64,000 nucleotides of DNA from Salibacter sp031581065 (GTDB lineage: Bacteria > Bacteroidota > Bacteroidia > Flavobacteriales_G > Salibacteraceae): assembly GCF_031581065.1 (NCBI RefSeq), contig NZ_JAVLBN010000008.1, positions 1 to 64,000 on the forward strand. The letters run 5' to 3'. The translations under genes and the position numbers were made by a program. A model generated the notes under the pieces. It saw nothing but the letters and a program-made list of their open reading frames with translations. It had not been told where the DNA came from and searched no databases. Of this stretch, positions 7,907 through 17,300 are shown piece by piece; the stretch's first letter is position 1; each line of letters starts with the position of its first letter.

Positions 7907-10900
7907 TTAGAATGAGTCAAGGTCAACTGGACGCATAACTCCAAACCATTTCAATACTTTTTCTCCAACACCTGGAACGTTCACGTGAATTAGATACACA
8001 CCACTAGCTATTGGAATTCTAGCATGGTTCTTCAGATCCCAGTCCAGTGAACTGATATTAGGATCATCTTTTGAGAACTCTCTAACAAGTATTCCATTCA
8101 ATGTGTAAATCTTGATATTACAACGTTCTGGAAGATTGATAATCTTAACTCTGTTATCGAGTTTATCAACTTCGTAAGAGCTGTAAGCATAGTAAGGGTT
8201 TGGAACAACCTTAATCAATTCAAGAGCTTCTTCAGCAATGTTATTGACATTGGTTGTTGGTTCCATTCCTTCTACTGTAAACTCGTACAATGGCCTGCCA
8301 GCGTTTTCGGTTCTGACTACATTATCAACAGAATCGTTATCAGTAGTATGGAAGCCAGAAGTGACAGATTCAAGAACCTGTCCTGGGCCTTGACCAACAA
8401 TTATGCTACCTCTTTGGTAGGTAGTTGAGTTTCCATCGACATCAGGATATTGAACAGGACCTTTTTCGACAAGATACTGAACTCCATTTTCAAGTTCCTG
8501 ACCAATTGATAGTTTCTCTTTTGAAGAAAACAACTGGAACGACTCGTTTACGCGTAGTTTAACAGTTACATCACTACTCAGTAACTCCTGCCCCGGTTCT
8601 AACATTGGGATAGAAGTCCATGAACAAGCTCTGTAAACACTGATATAATCTCTTCTAAGGTCAGTAGAAGATTTACTATCAGGGTCTGACAGTTTTTCTA
8701 TCATGAATCGACCTTCATCATATGCAGGCATTCTATATTCTGGCTGATTCAATGTTGCGTAATCAGGTGCAATATATTTATTTTCTTCTACTACATTATT
8801 TCTAAACACGTAGATATGATGCTTACCTCCAAACCTGATATTTGCATCCTGCTGGACACCCTGAGAAATGACAGAAGTTGGATTCCAAATCATATCAGCA
8901 CCATTATCACTGGTTAGATAAGAATCCTCACCAAACGCCAGGTTAAGACGCTCTCCTGTTTGAACATCTATAGCGTAACCTGGGAACCATCCCATACCAG
9001 TTTCAGAGATATAGCCTGGACTATTAGGATCGTTGCTTGGACCTTGACTAGTGTCAGCTGGATTACCATCTTTATCAACAGATGGAGCTTTACGAGGAAA
9101 TAACTTTGTTGCATTTCCCTGAGCTAGAGATGGGTCATCCTGAGTTTCTACCACAACACATCTAGTCCATTTTGATTTATCCGATGTAAAGTAAATATTC
9201 ACATCATTCAGATACTGCAAAAATTGTCTAGGTCTAACTTCAGGGTCAATTGATGGTGCTCCAAACAACTGATTGTTAAAATTAGCAACATCATTTGCGC
9301 CTGGCGCGTGTGTATTCCAACCAGCTAATCTAAATGGCGCCCATGTACCTTCTAGTATTTGTTCATAGTCTTCTTCATCATCAACACCTGCCCCTTGAAT
9401 TCCATCATCAAATGTGTAAGAATAATCCCAATAAGGATCCTGACCTTCTTCAACAGAGGTCCCAGACCTGATCCAATTGGTGTAAGTGTTAACATCGGTA
9501 TCAGTAACACCTGTTAGCCATTCATTTTCATTATCAGAGAACTCAATTTCAGCTCCAATGTATCCATTATCCTCGGCTAAATCACCATTGATATCAGTTA
9601 ATCCCGGATCTGTAACATCACCTAGAGTTATACCGATACCTGCTTCTGGAATTAATCTTTCTCCCAATACATTTACAGGATTTTGAAAAAACACGGTGTC
9701 TTCAAGAGTAGAACCAGTAACTGCTATAAAGGAAGACTCTCTAAAGTTGTATGTTGAATCTTTAAACTCAACTCTATATGTTCCATCTTTTACATTGAGA
9801 GGATCTACAACAGAAACCTCAATAGGGCTTCTTCCTGCTTCGTAAATTGGATTTTCAACTTTCCAGGGTTCTCCGCTCATAACAGCATCTTCAGATTCTG
9901 GAGTCAGGTCGAGGAAGTAACCTGAGTTACCAAGTCCTTCAATTCTCTTCACAGGCACACCATCTCCGTATTGAGCATTTAGTATTGTACCATCATTCCT
10001 TGGATCAACTTTGTGAGGAATCACAGTCGTAACTGGGATCGGACCGGAAGAAGACCTTCTTGAAGGAAGGTAAGGTTCTGTTTGTCCGTCTAAACCATCT
10101 GGAGTTTGCGAATAAGTCTTGTAATTATTATGACCATAAGCAATCACCATGAAATAATAAGTCTTGTGATTTACCAAACGATTGTCACCTTCAGCAAATG
10201 CATCAGTAGTAATGCGGAATGTTTTGCGAATACCTTCATTCTCTGCATTCTCAACTCTCGGTTGCGGAATTGCAGCATTTACATCCTGTGAAAATTCGTA
10301 ATTGACTAGGTCAGTAACATCATCTTTCACATCACATTGAGCTACTAATCTTGCAAGATCATTATTGTAAAGATCAGAAGCCGATACAGAATTATCTTTA
10401 AGTTGGAATACCTGATAACCCTGGAACAAATACGATTGATACTCCAAAGCTAATCTTTCGTAATTCTCATCATTTTCTTCTGTAGAATTATCAGAAGGTT
10501 TTCCATATTTAGTACCATCTTCAGCTGTCAAAGTATCTGGTGGAATTAAAAATGGATCTGCCTCAGCATAAGATTCATTGTAGTTATTTGAAATTTGAGG
10601 ATTATCAATTTTTAAAATAATCTCTCTATCTAACTCTGTAGTTGTTACTTCAGGAGCATCTGGCCCATCGAGTAATTGGAAGCAAGCATCAAACAAAGCC
10701 TGAGTTTTATCATCGTCAACTCTAAGTTTTTCAACAGATGCCTCAGCTCCACCTGAATTAGCTCTAGACCAAACAACACCAACTGTAATATTATTTACAG
10801 CACCAGGCGCAAGTCTAAAAGGTCCTGCAGATTGAACAAACCTTCTATCAAATGGCTGGTTTCCTGCAGTTACCTCAGTCCAAATTGGCTGAGGGTCGCC

Positions 10901-12355
10901 TCCTGTACCCCATCCTACAGGGTCAGAATCTCCGGGAAACATGTAATCAGCTTCAATATATGGAGGGCTAACACTTCCCTGATAGCCAGTTCCACCATAC
11001 ACCATTCTAGAATTATCTCTCCAAAAGCTTCTAAGGTAATTATAATATTCAGAGCCTCTCTCTGGATCTCCAGTATTACTTCGATCATTATTATGGTAGA
11101 GGAAAGCACGCATACCTAGTCTTTCGTTATCAGGTATTCCGTCACCATAACCAACACCTAAACCATCATAGGGGATACCATCGTCATCAATGGCACCTTG
11201 ATAATCATTTAGGCAAAGACAGTTATCTTTTTGGTCGTTATCCTGAAATGGTCCCTGGAAGAAGTCAACACCAATAGCTGGTGGTTGAGTACCGTAACCA
11301 GTAGCCCCCTGGTTATCTTCATCATTCTCATCTCCATTATAAGCATACCCCATACCTCTCTGAACATCACAGCCAACATAATCATCCTGTGGGTTCCCTA
11401 AATCTGGGTCAACCCAAAAACCGAAATAAGTGTTTTGCAGTTCGAAAGAAGATCTATTCACTAGCTCATAGTTGTAAAAAGTCATGTTGTTGACCTCATC
11501 ATTGGTAGCAAATGCAAATGCCTGCGCGCGGATTTCCATACCAATTGGGTCTGACTGTGATTCAGTGTGGATGTTTCCTTTGTCATTAAAGACCCACCAA
11601 AGATTTTGGTCACCATAGATATCAACGATTCTTTGCTCGCAATTCTCTACGTTTTCAAGATTATAACGTGGGTAATCACCATTTTGAGGATTGTAGTTCC
11701 CATCACCGTCAACATCATTAAATGGCGCTAAGTAGTAATCCTCATTATAAGGAGCATAGTCTCTACCATGAGCTGGCCAGTTCAAAATACTTTCAGGAAT
11801 TTGATAATCTGGAAAGTTTTCTTGTTGCACTTCCGGCCCTTCTAAGCCAGCTTGATACCAGGCAACGAACCTTGCTACATCCTGACGGTAAGTTAAAAAG
11901 TGCTGATCATATTCTAAACAAGTTTCAGGTGTGATTTCAGCATCTGTAGTACTGAGTGGTCCAGTCCAAAAATCATTACCATTTGAACGAAACCTTTGAG
12001 CAGCAACCTTTAGTTGTCCTGATACATCCTGTCCACCAAGCCACAATGAACCCGCAAACAAGGCTGTTGGACCATTCCCATCTTCTGTTTTAGGAATCTC
12101 ATATTTTGCCTGACCAACGAGATCCCACCACATATCGCCTCCTGTTTGGATCAATGCTCTAGTATTGTTAATGTTGAGCTCTTCAGATCCAGTCGGTGGA
12201 GTACAGTTAGCAGCTATATCAGAACTACTATTGTCTTTTTTCCCACTTGAATTCCTTTTGTCCATGTAAGGACCTTCCTTAGCTATTACACTAATAGAAG
12301 ACCCCATGAGGAATAAAGAGAGAAGAAGGAGTTTTAATTTACTTTTCATAATCAT
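7907..12355 (-). CDS. Giant secreted protein with T9SS-like C-terminal domain
   Basis: About 1482 residues from the ATG at 12355 (MIMKSKLK then a signal peptide). The mature part is rich in Asp, Asn, Gly, Tyr and Trp, with Asp/Asn-rich loops such as DVDGDGNYNP that resemble calcium-binding turns. No enzymatic domain was recognised. The C-terminal ~90 residues start VVPNPYYAYSSYE and contain IKIYTLNGILVREF and IASGVYLIHVNV, the usual pattern of a T9SS sorting domain. It lies between a TonB-dependent receptor gene (26 bp away) and a PorV-like gene, suggesting a surface complex. No exact copy of GGNTCTGACC occurs in this gene. Confidence 0.83.
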   Translation of the reverse strand: MIMKSKLKLLLLSLFLMGSSISVIAKEGPYMDKRNSSGKKDNSSSDIAANCTPPTGSEELNINNTRALIQTGGDMWWDLVGQAKYEIPKTEDGNGPTALFAGSLWLGGQDVSGQLKVAAQRFRSNGNDFWTGPLSTTDAEITPETCLEYDQHFLTYRQDVARFVAWYQAGLEGPEVQQENFPDYQIPESILNWPAHGRDYAPYNEDYYLAPFNDVDGDGNYNPQNGDYPRYNLENVENCEQRIVDIYGDQNLWWVFNDKGNIHTESQSDPIGMEIRAQAFAFATNDEVNNMTFYNYELVNRSSFELQNTYFGFWVDPDLGNPQDDYVGCDVQRGMGYAYNGDENDEDNQGATGYGTQPPAIGVDFFQGPFQDNDQKDNCLCLNDYQGAIDDDGIPYDGLGVGYGDGIPDNERLGMRAFLYHNNDRSNTGDPERGSEYYNYLRSFWRDNSRMVYGGTGYQGSVSPPYIEADYMFPGDSDPVGWGTGGDPQPIWTEVTAGNQPFDRRFVQSAGPFRLAPGAVNNITVGVVWSRANSGGAEASVEKLRVDDDKTQALFDACFQLLDGPDAPEVTTTELDREIILKIDNPQISNNYNESYAEADPFLIPPDTLTAEDGTKYGKPSDNSTEENDENYERLALEYQSYLFQGYQVFQLKDNSVSASDLYNNDLARLVAQCDVKDDVTDLVNYEFSQDVNAAIPQPRVENAENEGIRKTFRITTDAFAEGDNRLVNHKTYYFMVIAYGHNNYKTYSQTPDGLDGQTEPYLPSRRSSSGPIPVTTVIPHKVDPRNDGTILNAQYGDGVPVKRIEGLGNSGYFLDLTPESEDAVMSGEPWKVENPIYEAGRSPIEVSVVDPLNVKDGTYRVEFKDSTYNFRESSFIAVTGSTLEDTVFFQNPVNVLGERLIPEAGIGITLGDVTDPGLTDINGDLAEDNGYIGAEIEFSDNENEWLTGVTDTDVNTYTNWIRSGTSVEEGQDPYWDYSYTFDDGIQGAGVDDEEDYEQILEGTWAPFRLAGWNTHAPGANDVANFNNQLFGAPSIDPEVRPRQFLQYLNDVNIYFTSDKSKWTRCVVVETQDDPSLAQGNATKLFPRKAPSVDKDGNPADTSQGPSNDPNSPGYISETGMGWFPGYAIDVQTGERLNLAFGEDSYLTSDNGADMIWNPTSVISQGVQQDANIRFGGKHHIYVFRNNVVEENKYIAPDYATLNQPEYRMPAYDEGRFMIEKLSDPDSKSSTDLRRDYISVYRACSWTSIPMLEPGQELLSSDVTVKLRVNESFQLFSSKEKLSIGQELENGVQYLVEKGPVQYPDVDGNSTTYQRGSIIVGQGPGQVLESVTSGFHTTDNDSVDNVVRTENAGRPLYEFTVEGMEPTTNVNNIAEEALELIKVVPNPYYAYSSYEVDKLDNRVKIINLPERCNIKIYTLNGILVREFSKDDPNISSLDWDLKNHARIPIASGVYLIHVNVPGVGEKVLKWFGVMRPVDLDSF

Positions 12356-12381
12356 ATTTTTTTCACCCGTTCTCATAATTC

Positions 12382-15300
12382 TTAGAAACTTAGAATCACA
12401 CCAATTCTTGCCCTTCTTGGTAATGCATAATTGTAATAATTGTTTACATTCATGAGGTATTGTTCAGTGAATGCCTGGGTATCAATTCTTGCATCAATAC
12501 TTTGAGCAAACCTAGGATCATTCAGGTAACCATCATCATCAGGAGTGCCTGTTGCTCTGTATACATTAATTATGTTTTGAGTATTAAGCACATTCAAAAC
12601 CCATAGGTAAACATTGAGATTTAACTCTTTATTATTTTCACCAACTTTAAGCTTAATATCTCTATCGAGTCTGGCATCAACTCTAAATTGCCATGGTAAA
12701 CGTGATCCATTGATACTACCGTCAATAATTGGTGATCCCCCTCCTGAAATAAGTCCGTTTCCTGTTGGCACTTGTTGTTTAGAGTAAGGAGTACCTGATC
12801 CAAGATTAAACTGGAAGTTTGCACCCGTATTTTTAAGTATTGGTTTATCGAATACAATTGGACCATTGTAATCTTTGCCAGAACCGTAACGGTAATCTAC
12901 AGTTGCAACGATAGCATGTCTTTGGTCATAACTCAAAGGAGTTGTACTTCTAATATTTTGCTTACCTGCACGAATGAGGTTTGCAGCAGATGTTTGAGTA
13001 GAACCTGTACCTTCAGCAAATTGAAGTGTATATGCAGCTCTCAACTTAAGATTTTTAGTTCTTCTCAAATCATAAGAGAACGTAAGTCCTTTAACTGTTC
13101 CAAAGTCAATGTTACCAAAAGTTGTGTACGTTTTGGGAAATGCTTGTTGACGACCAATCAACTGAATTTGATTTCTCATTTCTCGGTAGAAAGCTTCGAT
13201 CGTCATAGCAGAACTCTTACTCAGAGTTTGCTTAAACCCTACTGAGTAGTCGATAGTTTGCTCTGGTTGAAGTGCCGGGTTATTAATTCTCTGAGCACTT
13301 GTTCTCTGCTCGAGGAAATAATAATCCAATGGATTCAATCTGTTCCCGCCTGGACGTTTAGTCAGCACATCATAGTGAGCAAAGAAAAGAGCCTCTTCAC
13401 TAATTGGGAAAGAGAAAGAGATCCTTGGCATCACATTCAATTGAGGCTCATAATCCTCAAAAGATGATGAATTAATGTCATTAGATGAAGTGCTTTGCTT
13501 ATCTACTAATAATGGAGCTACATTACCTGATGTAGTTTGAAGGCTAGATCCATCTGCTAATTCAGCACCCTGAGCATCAAACCATGTTTCCTCATTACGG
13601 TAACCAACAATTGAAGAAGGATCTTCAACATTGTCAACGTAAACTACATAATCATCTCCGATGTTACCCGGAACAGTATATTCTCCCATTGACTCAGCAA
13701 GTGACTGAACTTCCTGTTCTCCTGCTCTAACAGTAGGGAATAAAACATAAGGGTCAACAAGGTTAGATTGATTCGCATCGTAGCGGTCAATACGCAAACC
13801 TACGTTGAATACGAGATCGTCAAATGCAAACTTATCCTGAATCCAACCTGCTACATACGTAGGGCGGAATGAAGGAATTGGACGAGTATAGTTTCCATAC
13901 TCATCAGTTTCATTAAAGAAATCATCAATGCTGGGATTATCATTGATTTTGTTACCATATGCATCATAACCATGATATGAAACTAACTCAGAACCGTTAT
14001 TCAACAATTCATTAGCTGAGAAATATTCAACCTCCATATCCTCTGGTGATAATGAGTTGAAATCAATAAAGTCATTACCATCAGGGTCTAAACCAAGGCT
14101 CTGGCGAAGATTATAATCGAAGAATGACTGGTTGTCGTTATTAACCTCCCCTGCATACTCACCTGGCGAAGCATTTTGTCTTTCAAAGTTGATAATTGGT
14201 GTTGAATTAGAATATCCAATTATTTCACCTACATCAGTATTCAACTGATCCAGGTGACTATTGGTTCTCAAACGACCAATGAACCACATTCCTGCGGGAG
14301 CCATACCGTAAGAACGATCAATTCGTTGTTCATATTCAAATCCCAAGCTTATGTTATGGTTTTTAATGTCAGCTGAACCTGTTGCACTCAATCGAAATTG
14401 GTTTCTCTGGTTCTTTGTGTAAGAGTTAAAAGGAGTAGCATGGCTGTCCCATACGTCATTAACACTAATGGCGTTGCTTCCTGTAAGATCTCCATTAACA
14501 AAACCTCCGTTTTGACGAATGTTATTATAAGAACGAAGGAAGAAGTTTTCTGCAGAGGAATATGGCCTCAATGTACTGTTTTCAGGGTTATAAATCAGTG
14601 ATCCTCCCTGATTATCTCCAGAAAAATCTGAAGCTAATTCTTTATCAAAAACAGGATCTCCATTTTCATCATATCCCTGCCATCCAAAGAGCTCGTAATA
14701 AGTACTGGTAAATTCAGCTGCTCCACTATTAATATTAGATGGGCTAAACCCAATTAATGTATCAGTGAATGTGCTTTGTAAGTAAGCACGTCCAGACCAA
14801 AGTAAACTATCGGGGTTTGAACGAGAGTACACCTGAGCATCCTCTGTCAACTCATAAGTTCTAGCTTGCTCAGTTTCAAATTGGCCATAATAACCGTAAT
14901 TCCAAAGATTATCTTGATGATTTGCATCCCATCTTCTAAAGTTGTTCTGGCTATAATCTGCCTGAACAGTGTAGTAAGCGTTTTTAACTACACTCTCATT
15001 ATCTTCATCAGAACTGTTATTGAATCGTTGAGTAAAACGACCAAAGACCCTCCATGTTGAAGTAGTCTCTTCGGGGTATTGATCATAATTAAAAAGAGAA
15101 TAATCATAATCAAAAACTTTTCGTTGCTGCCACTCATAACTACCGCCAAAAGTCAAATTAGTAGTTTCTCCTGTATTAAAGTCTAATTTACCATTAACTA
15201 CAAAACGGTTTTGATCGTTATTTGGTCGAGTTCTTACTTTTTCGAAATTGTTTAATCTAAGAAAATCAGCATTTTGAAAAGCTCCGGTTCCCTGCGTAGC

Positions 15301-16272
15301 ATAACGCAAAGGATCCTGTCGCAATTCAGCTAGAGCCTGATCTTTCACTTTCCAGGAACCTGTAATTGATGGTCGTTGATCTTGAGTAGATTGTACGTTA
15401 CCAGAAAGGAAGAAACCTACTAAAGGCTCCGTTTTCTCTCCTGAAGAATCTTTTTTCATAATAAGTGGTCCAGAAACGCTACCCTCAAAAAGATTGTAAC
15501 CAAATTTATCTAATCCGTAAACCTCATCACCGATTTTATAACCTGATGTAATGTATTCAACACTACCAAAGTAATTCTTTGATGGACCTCGAGTAGTAAT
15601 ACTAATAACACCACCTGTAACGTCACCATATTGAGCAGGCAATCCTCCAGTAATAACTGAAACCTCCTCAATGGCACTTTGTGGCAGGTTATTAGATCCA
15701 CGAACCTTAATCCCATCAATAAAGTAATAGTTAGCATCAGAACGCGCACCGCGAATATTTAGATCTCCAGAACCATCATCCTGAGAATATACACCGCCTA
15801 CTGTTTGTGCTAACCCAGTAGCACCACGTGTTGGCATTTTATCAATATCTTCTTTAGTAATGGTTGTTGTAGCAGATGTATTATCTTTCTCAATCAACGG
15901 TACTTTATAGTCAACAACCTCAAATTCTTCCAGGTTTTCAACTGAAGATGATAGTTTAACATCAACAAAAGAAATTTTACCAGAGTTAATTTTAATCCCC
16001 TGAATAGCTTTTGACTGATACCCAACGAAAGAAGCCTTTAAAGTGTAGGTTCCCGGCTCTACAGGCTTAATGTTATACTTACCATCCATGTCTGTTGACG
16101 TACCCGCCTGCTGCACACCATTCCTCTCTAAAACAATGTTTGCAAAAGGAATTGGCTCTCCTGTTTTTTCATCTAATAACTTACCCTGGATTGACCCCTG
16201 TCCAGTTTGCGCAAGCATAACTGTCTGACTCACCAGAATAACTACTACCGTTAAAAGTAACTTTCTTAACAT
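12382..16272 (-). CDS. TonB-dependent receptor with carboxypeptidase-regulatory-like domain
   Basis: 1296 residues. A signal peptide ends near LAQTGQG; a CarboxypepD_reg-like domain spans ~25-110 (IQGKLLDEKTGEPIPFANI); the plug follows (TTTITKEDIDKMP, then DLNIRGARSDANYYFIDG). The remainder is a very large beta barrel ending in ARIGVILSF. Its size and the N-terminal domain are SusC-like, but no SusD partner is adjacent; the next gene is the giant T9SS-type protein. The imported substrate is unknown. It is the first gene of the operon that ends with the PorV-like gene. Confidence 0.88.
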   Translation of the reverse strand: MLRKLLLTVVVILVSQTVMLAQTGQGSIQGKLLDEKTGEPIPFANIVLERNGVQQAGTSTDMDGKYNIKPVEPGTYTLKASFVGYQSKAIQGIKINSGKISFVDVKLSSSVENLEEFEVVDYKVPLIEKDNTSATTTITKEDIDKMPTRGATGLAQTVGGVYSQDDGSGDLNIRGARSDANYYFIDGIKVRGSNNLPQSAIEEVSVITGGLPAQYGDVTGGVISITTRGPSKNYFGSVEYITSGYKIGDEVYGLDKFGYNLFEGSVSGPLIMKKDSSGEKTEPLVGFFLSGNVQSTQDQRPSITGSWKVKDQALAELRQDPLRYATQGTGAFQNADFLRLNNFEKVRTRPNNDQNRFVVNGKLDFNTGETTNLTFGGSYEWQQRKVFDYDYSLFNYDQYPEETTSTWRVFGRFTQRFNNSSDEDNESVVKNAYYTVQADYSQNNFRRWDANHQDNLWNYGYYGQFETEQARTYELTEDAQVYSRSNPDSLLWSGRAYLQSTFTDTLIGFSPSNINSGAAEFTSTYYELFGWQGYDENGDPVFDKELASDFSGDNQGGSLIYNPENSTLRPYSSAENFFLRSYNNIRQNGGFVNGDLTGSNAISVNDVWDSHATPFNSYTKNQRNQFRLSATGSADIKNHNISLGFEYEQRIDRSYGMAPAGMWFIGRLRTNSHLDQLNTDVGEIIGYSNSTPIINFERQNASPGEYAGEVNNDNQSFFDYNLRQSLGLDPDGNDFIDFNSLSPEDMEVEYFSANELLNNGSELVSYHGYDAYGNKINDNPSIDDFFNETDEYGNYTRPIPSFRPTYVAGWIQDKFAFDDLVFNVGLRIDRYDANQSNLVDPYVLFPTVRAGEQEVQSLAESMGEYTVPGNIGDDYVVYVDNVEDPSSIVGYRNEETWFDAQGAELADGSSLQTTSGNVAPLLVDKQSTSSNDINSSSFEDYEPQLNVMPRISFSFPISEEALFFAHYDVLTKRPGGNRLNPLDYYFLEQRTSAQRINNPALQPEQTIDYSVGFKQTLSKSSAMTIEAFYREMRNQIQLIGRQQAFPKTYTTFGNIDFGTVKGLTFSYDLRRTKNLKLRAAYTLQFAEGTGSTQTSAANLIRAGKQNIRSTTPLSYDQRHAIVATVDYRYGSGKDYNGPIVFDKPILKNTGANFQFNLGSGTPYSKQQVPTGNGLISGGGSPIIDGSINGSRLPWQFRVDARLDRDIKLKVGENNKELNLNVYLWVLNVLNTQNIINVYRATGTPDDDGYLNDPRFAQSIDARIDTQAFTEQYLMNVNNYYNYALPRRARIGVILSF

Positions 16273-16328
16273 ATTTTAAGGTTTAATAACGTGAATTTTG
16301 TTCTTCCTCAACGTTTTAAAAAGGCGCG

Positions 16329-16361
16329 TAAAGATATATAAAACTCAAAGCCAAATACAAA
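16329..16361 (-). promoter_or_regulatory. Putative promoter of the TonB receptor operon
   Basis: On the minus strand, TTTG (16358-16361) is followed after 21 bp by TATCTTTA (16329-16336), a 7/8 match to TAnnTTTG. The start codon is at 16272. The rest of the 16273-16565 gap is AT-rich with no other recognisable feature. Confidence 0.35.
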
Positions 16362-16565
16362 TCAATTCACTAAAGCTAACTCCAGCACTTTGATTAACAG
16401 CTTTATAAAAAACAAATACGCTTATTTAAAAGGCAAACAAAAACTCACTTTTGTTATTTTTCAACTACTGCTAAATACAGAATAAAGGTCGCGAATTTAA
16501 GGTCTCTTAACAAGTGACAAAGTGATTTCGGTAGAAAAAATTTCGTATTCGGGCTTTTTTTAACA

Positions 16566-17300
16566 TTAACTGATCATTTTATCCATCAAATCGTGCTTCC
16601 TTCTTCGAGATACTTCCAGCTGTGTACCGTCTTTTAAGATGATAAAACCTCCTCTACCTTTATGGTACTCTTTGATAAAATTAATATTAACTAAATGTGA
16701 ACGATGAACTCGAACAAAGCTCTTTTGCATCAACATCTCCTCAAAATGTTTAATCCCTTTTGAAAATGTTCCCTTATCACCTTCATCGGTAAATACATTT
16801 GTATAGTTACCTGTTCCTTCAAACCTGATTATTTCATCTATACTCACGAGCTTAACTCCATCATGAATTGGAACAGCGAGCTTTTTCACATCACGATCAG
16901 ATCCAGCGTTCACATCTAAAGCCTGCTCTTTTTGGCTCTGACCGTTACGGATTTTCTCAACTGATTCAATTAATTCGTCAATATCAATAGGCTTGAGTAG
17001 ATAATCAGTTGCCGAGTATCGAAATGCTTTCACTGCATACTCGTCATGAGCAGTAACGAATATTACATTGTACCAGTCATCTTTGAGCTTTTCCAGCAAA
17101 TCAAATCCTGTTGCTGTATTCATCTCAATGTCGAGAAAGATGATATCAGGATCGTAGTCGTCAATTGCTTTTGAAGCTTCAGTAATGTTGCTGCACTTTT
17201 TTACTATTTGAAGCTTTTCAACATACTCCTTGATCAAGTTTTCTAAATTATCACGAGCCTTTTCCTCGTCATCAACTAATATACATGTCAGTGTTTTCAT
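16566..17300 (-). CDS. LytTR-family response regulator
   Basis: 244 residues from the ATG at 17300; a TTG two codons earlier gives the longest reading frame. The receiver domain has acidic VDDEE near residue 10, phospho-acceptor Asp in IIFLDIEMNTATGF near 57, and T/K positions FVTAHDEYA and LLKPID. The LytTR DNA-binding domain spans ~140-244 (IDEIIRFEGTGNYT, FVRVHRSHLVNINFI). It overlaps the end of the adjacent histidine kinase gene, its obvious partner. It may control the surface operon transcribed next in the same direction; that link is inference. Confidence 0.93.
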   Translation of the reverse strand: MKTLTCILVDDEEKARDNLENLIKEYVEKLQIVKKCSNITEASKAIDDYDPDIIFLDIEMNTATGFDLLEKLKDDWYNVIFVTAHDEYAVKAFRYSATDYLLKPIDIDELIESVEKIRNGQSQKEQALDVNAGSDRDVKKLAVPIHDGVKLVSIDEIIRFEGTGNYTNVFTDEGDKGTFSKGIKHFEEMLMQKSFVRVHRSHLVNINFIKEYHKGRGGFIILKDGTQLEVSRRRKHDLMDKMIS

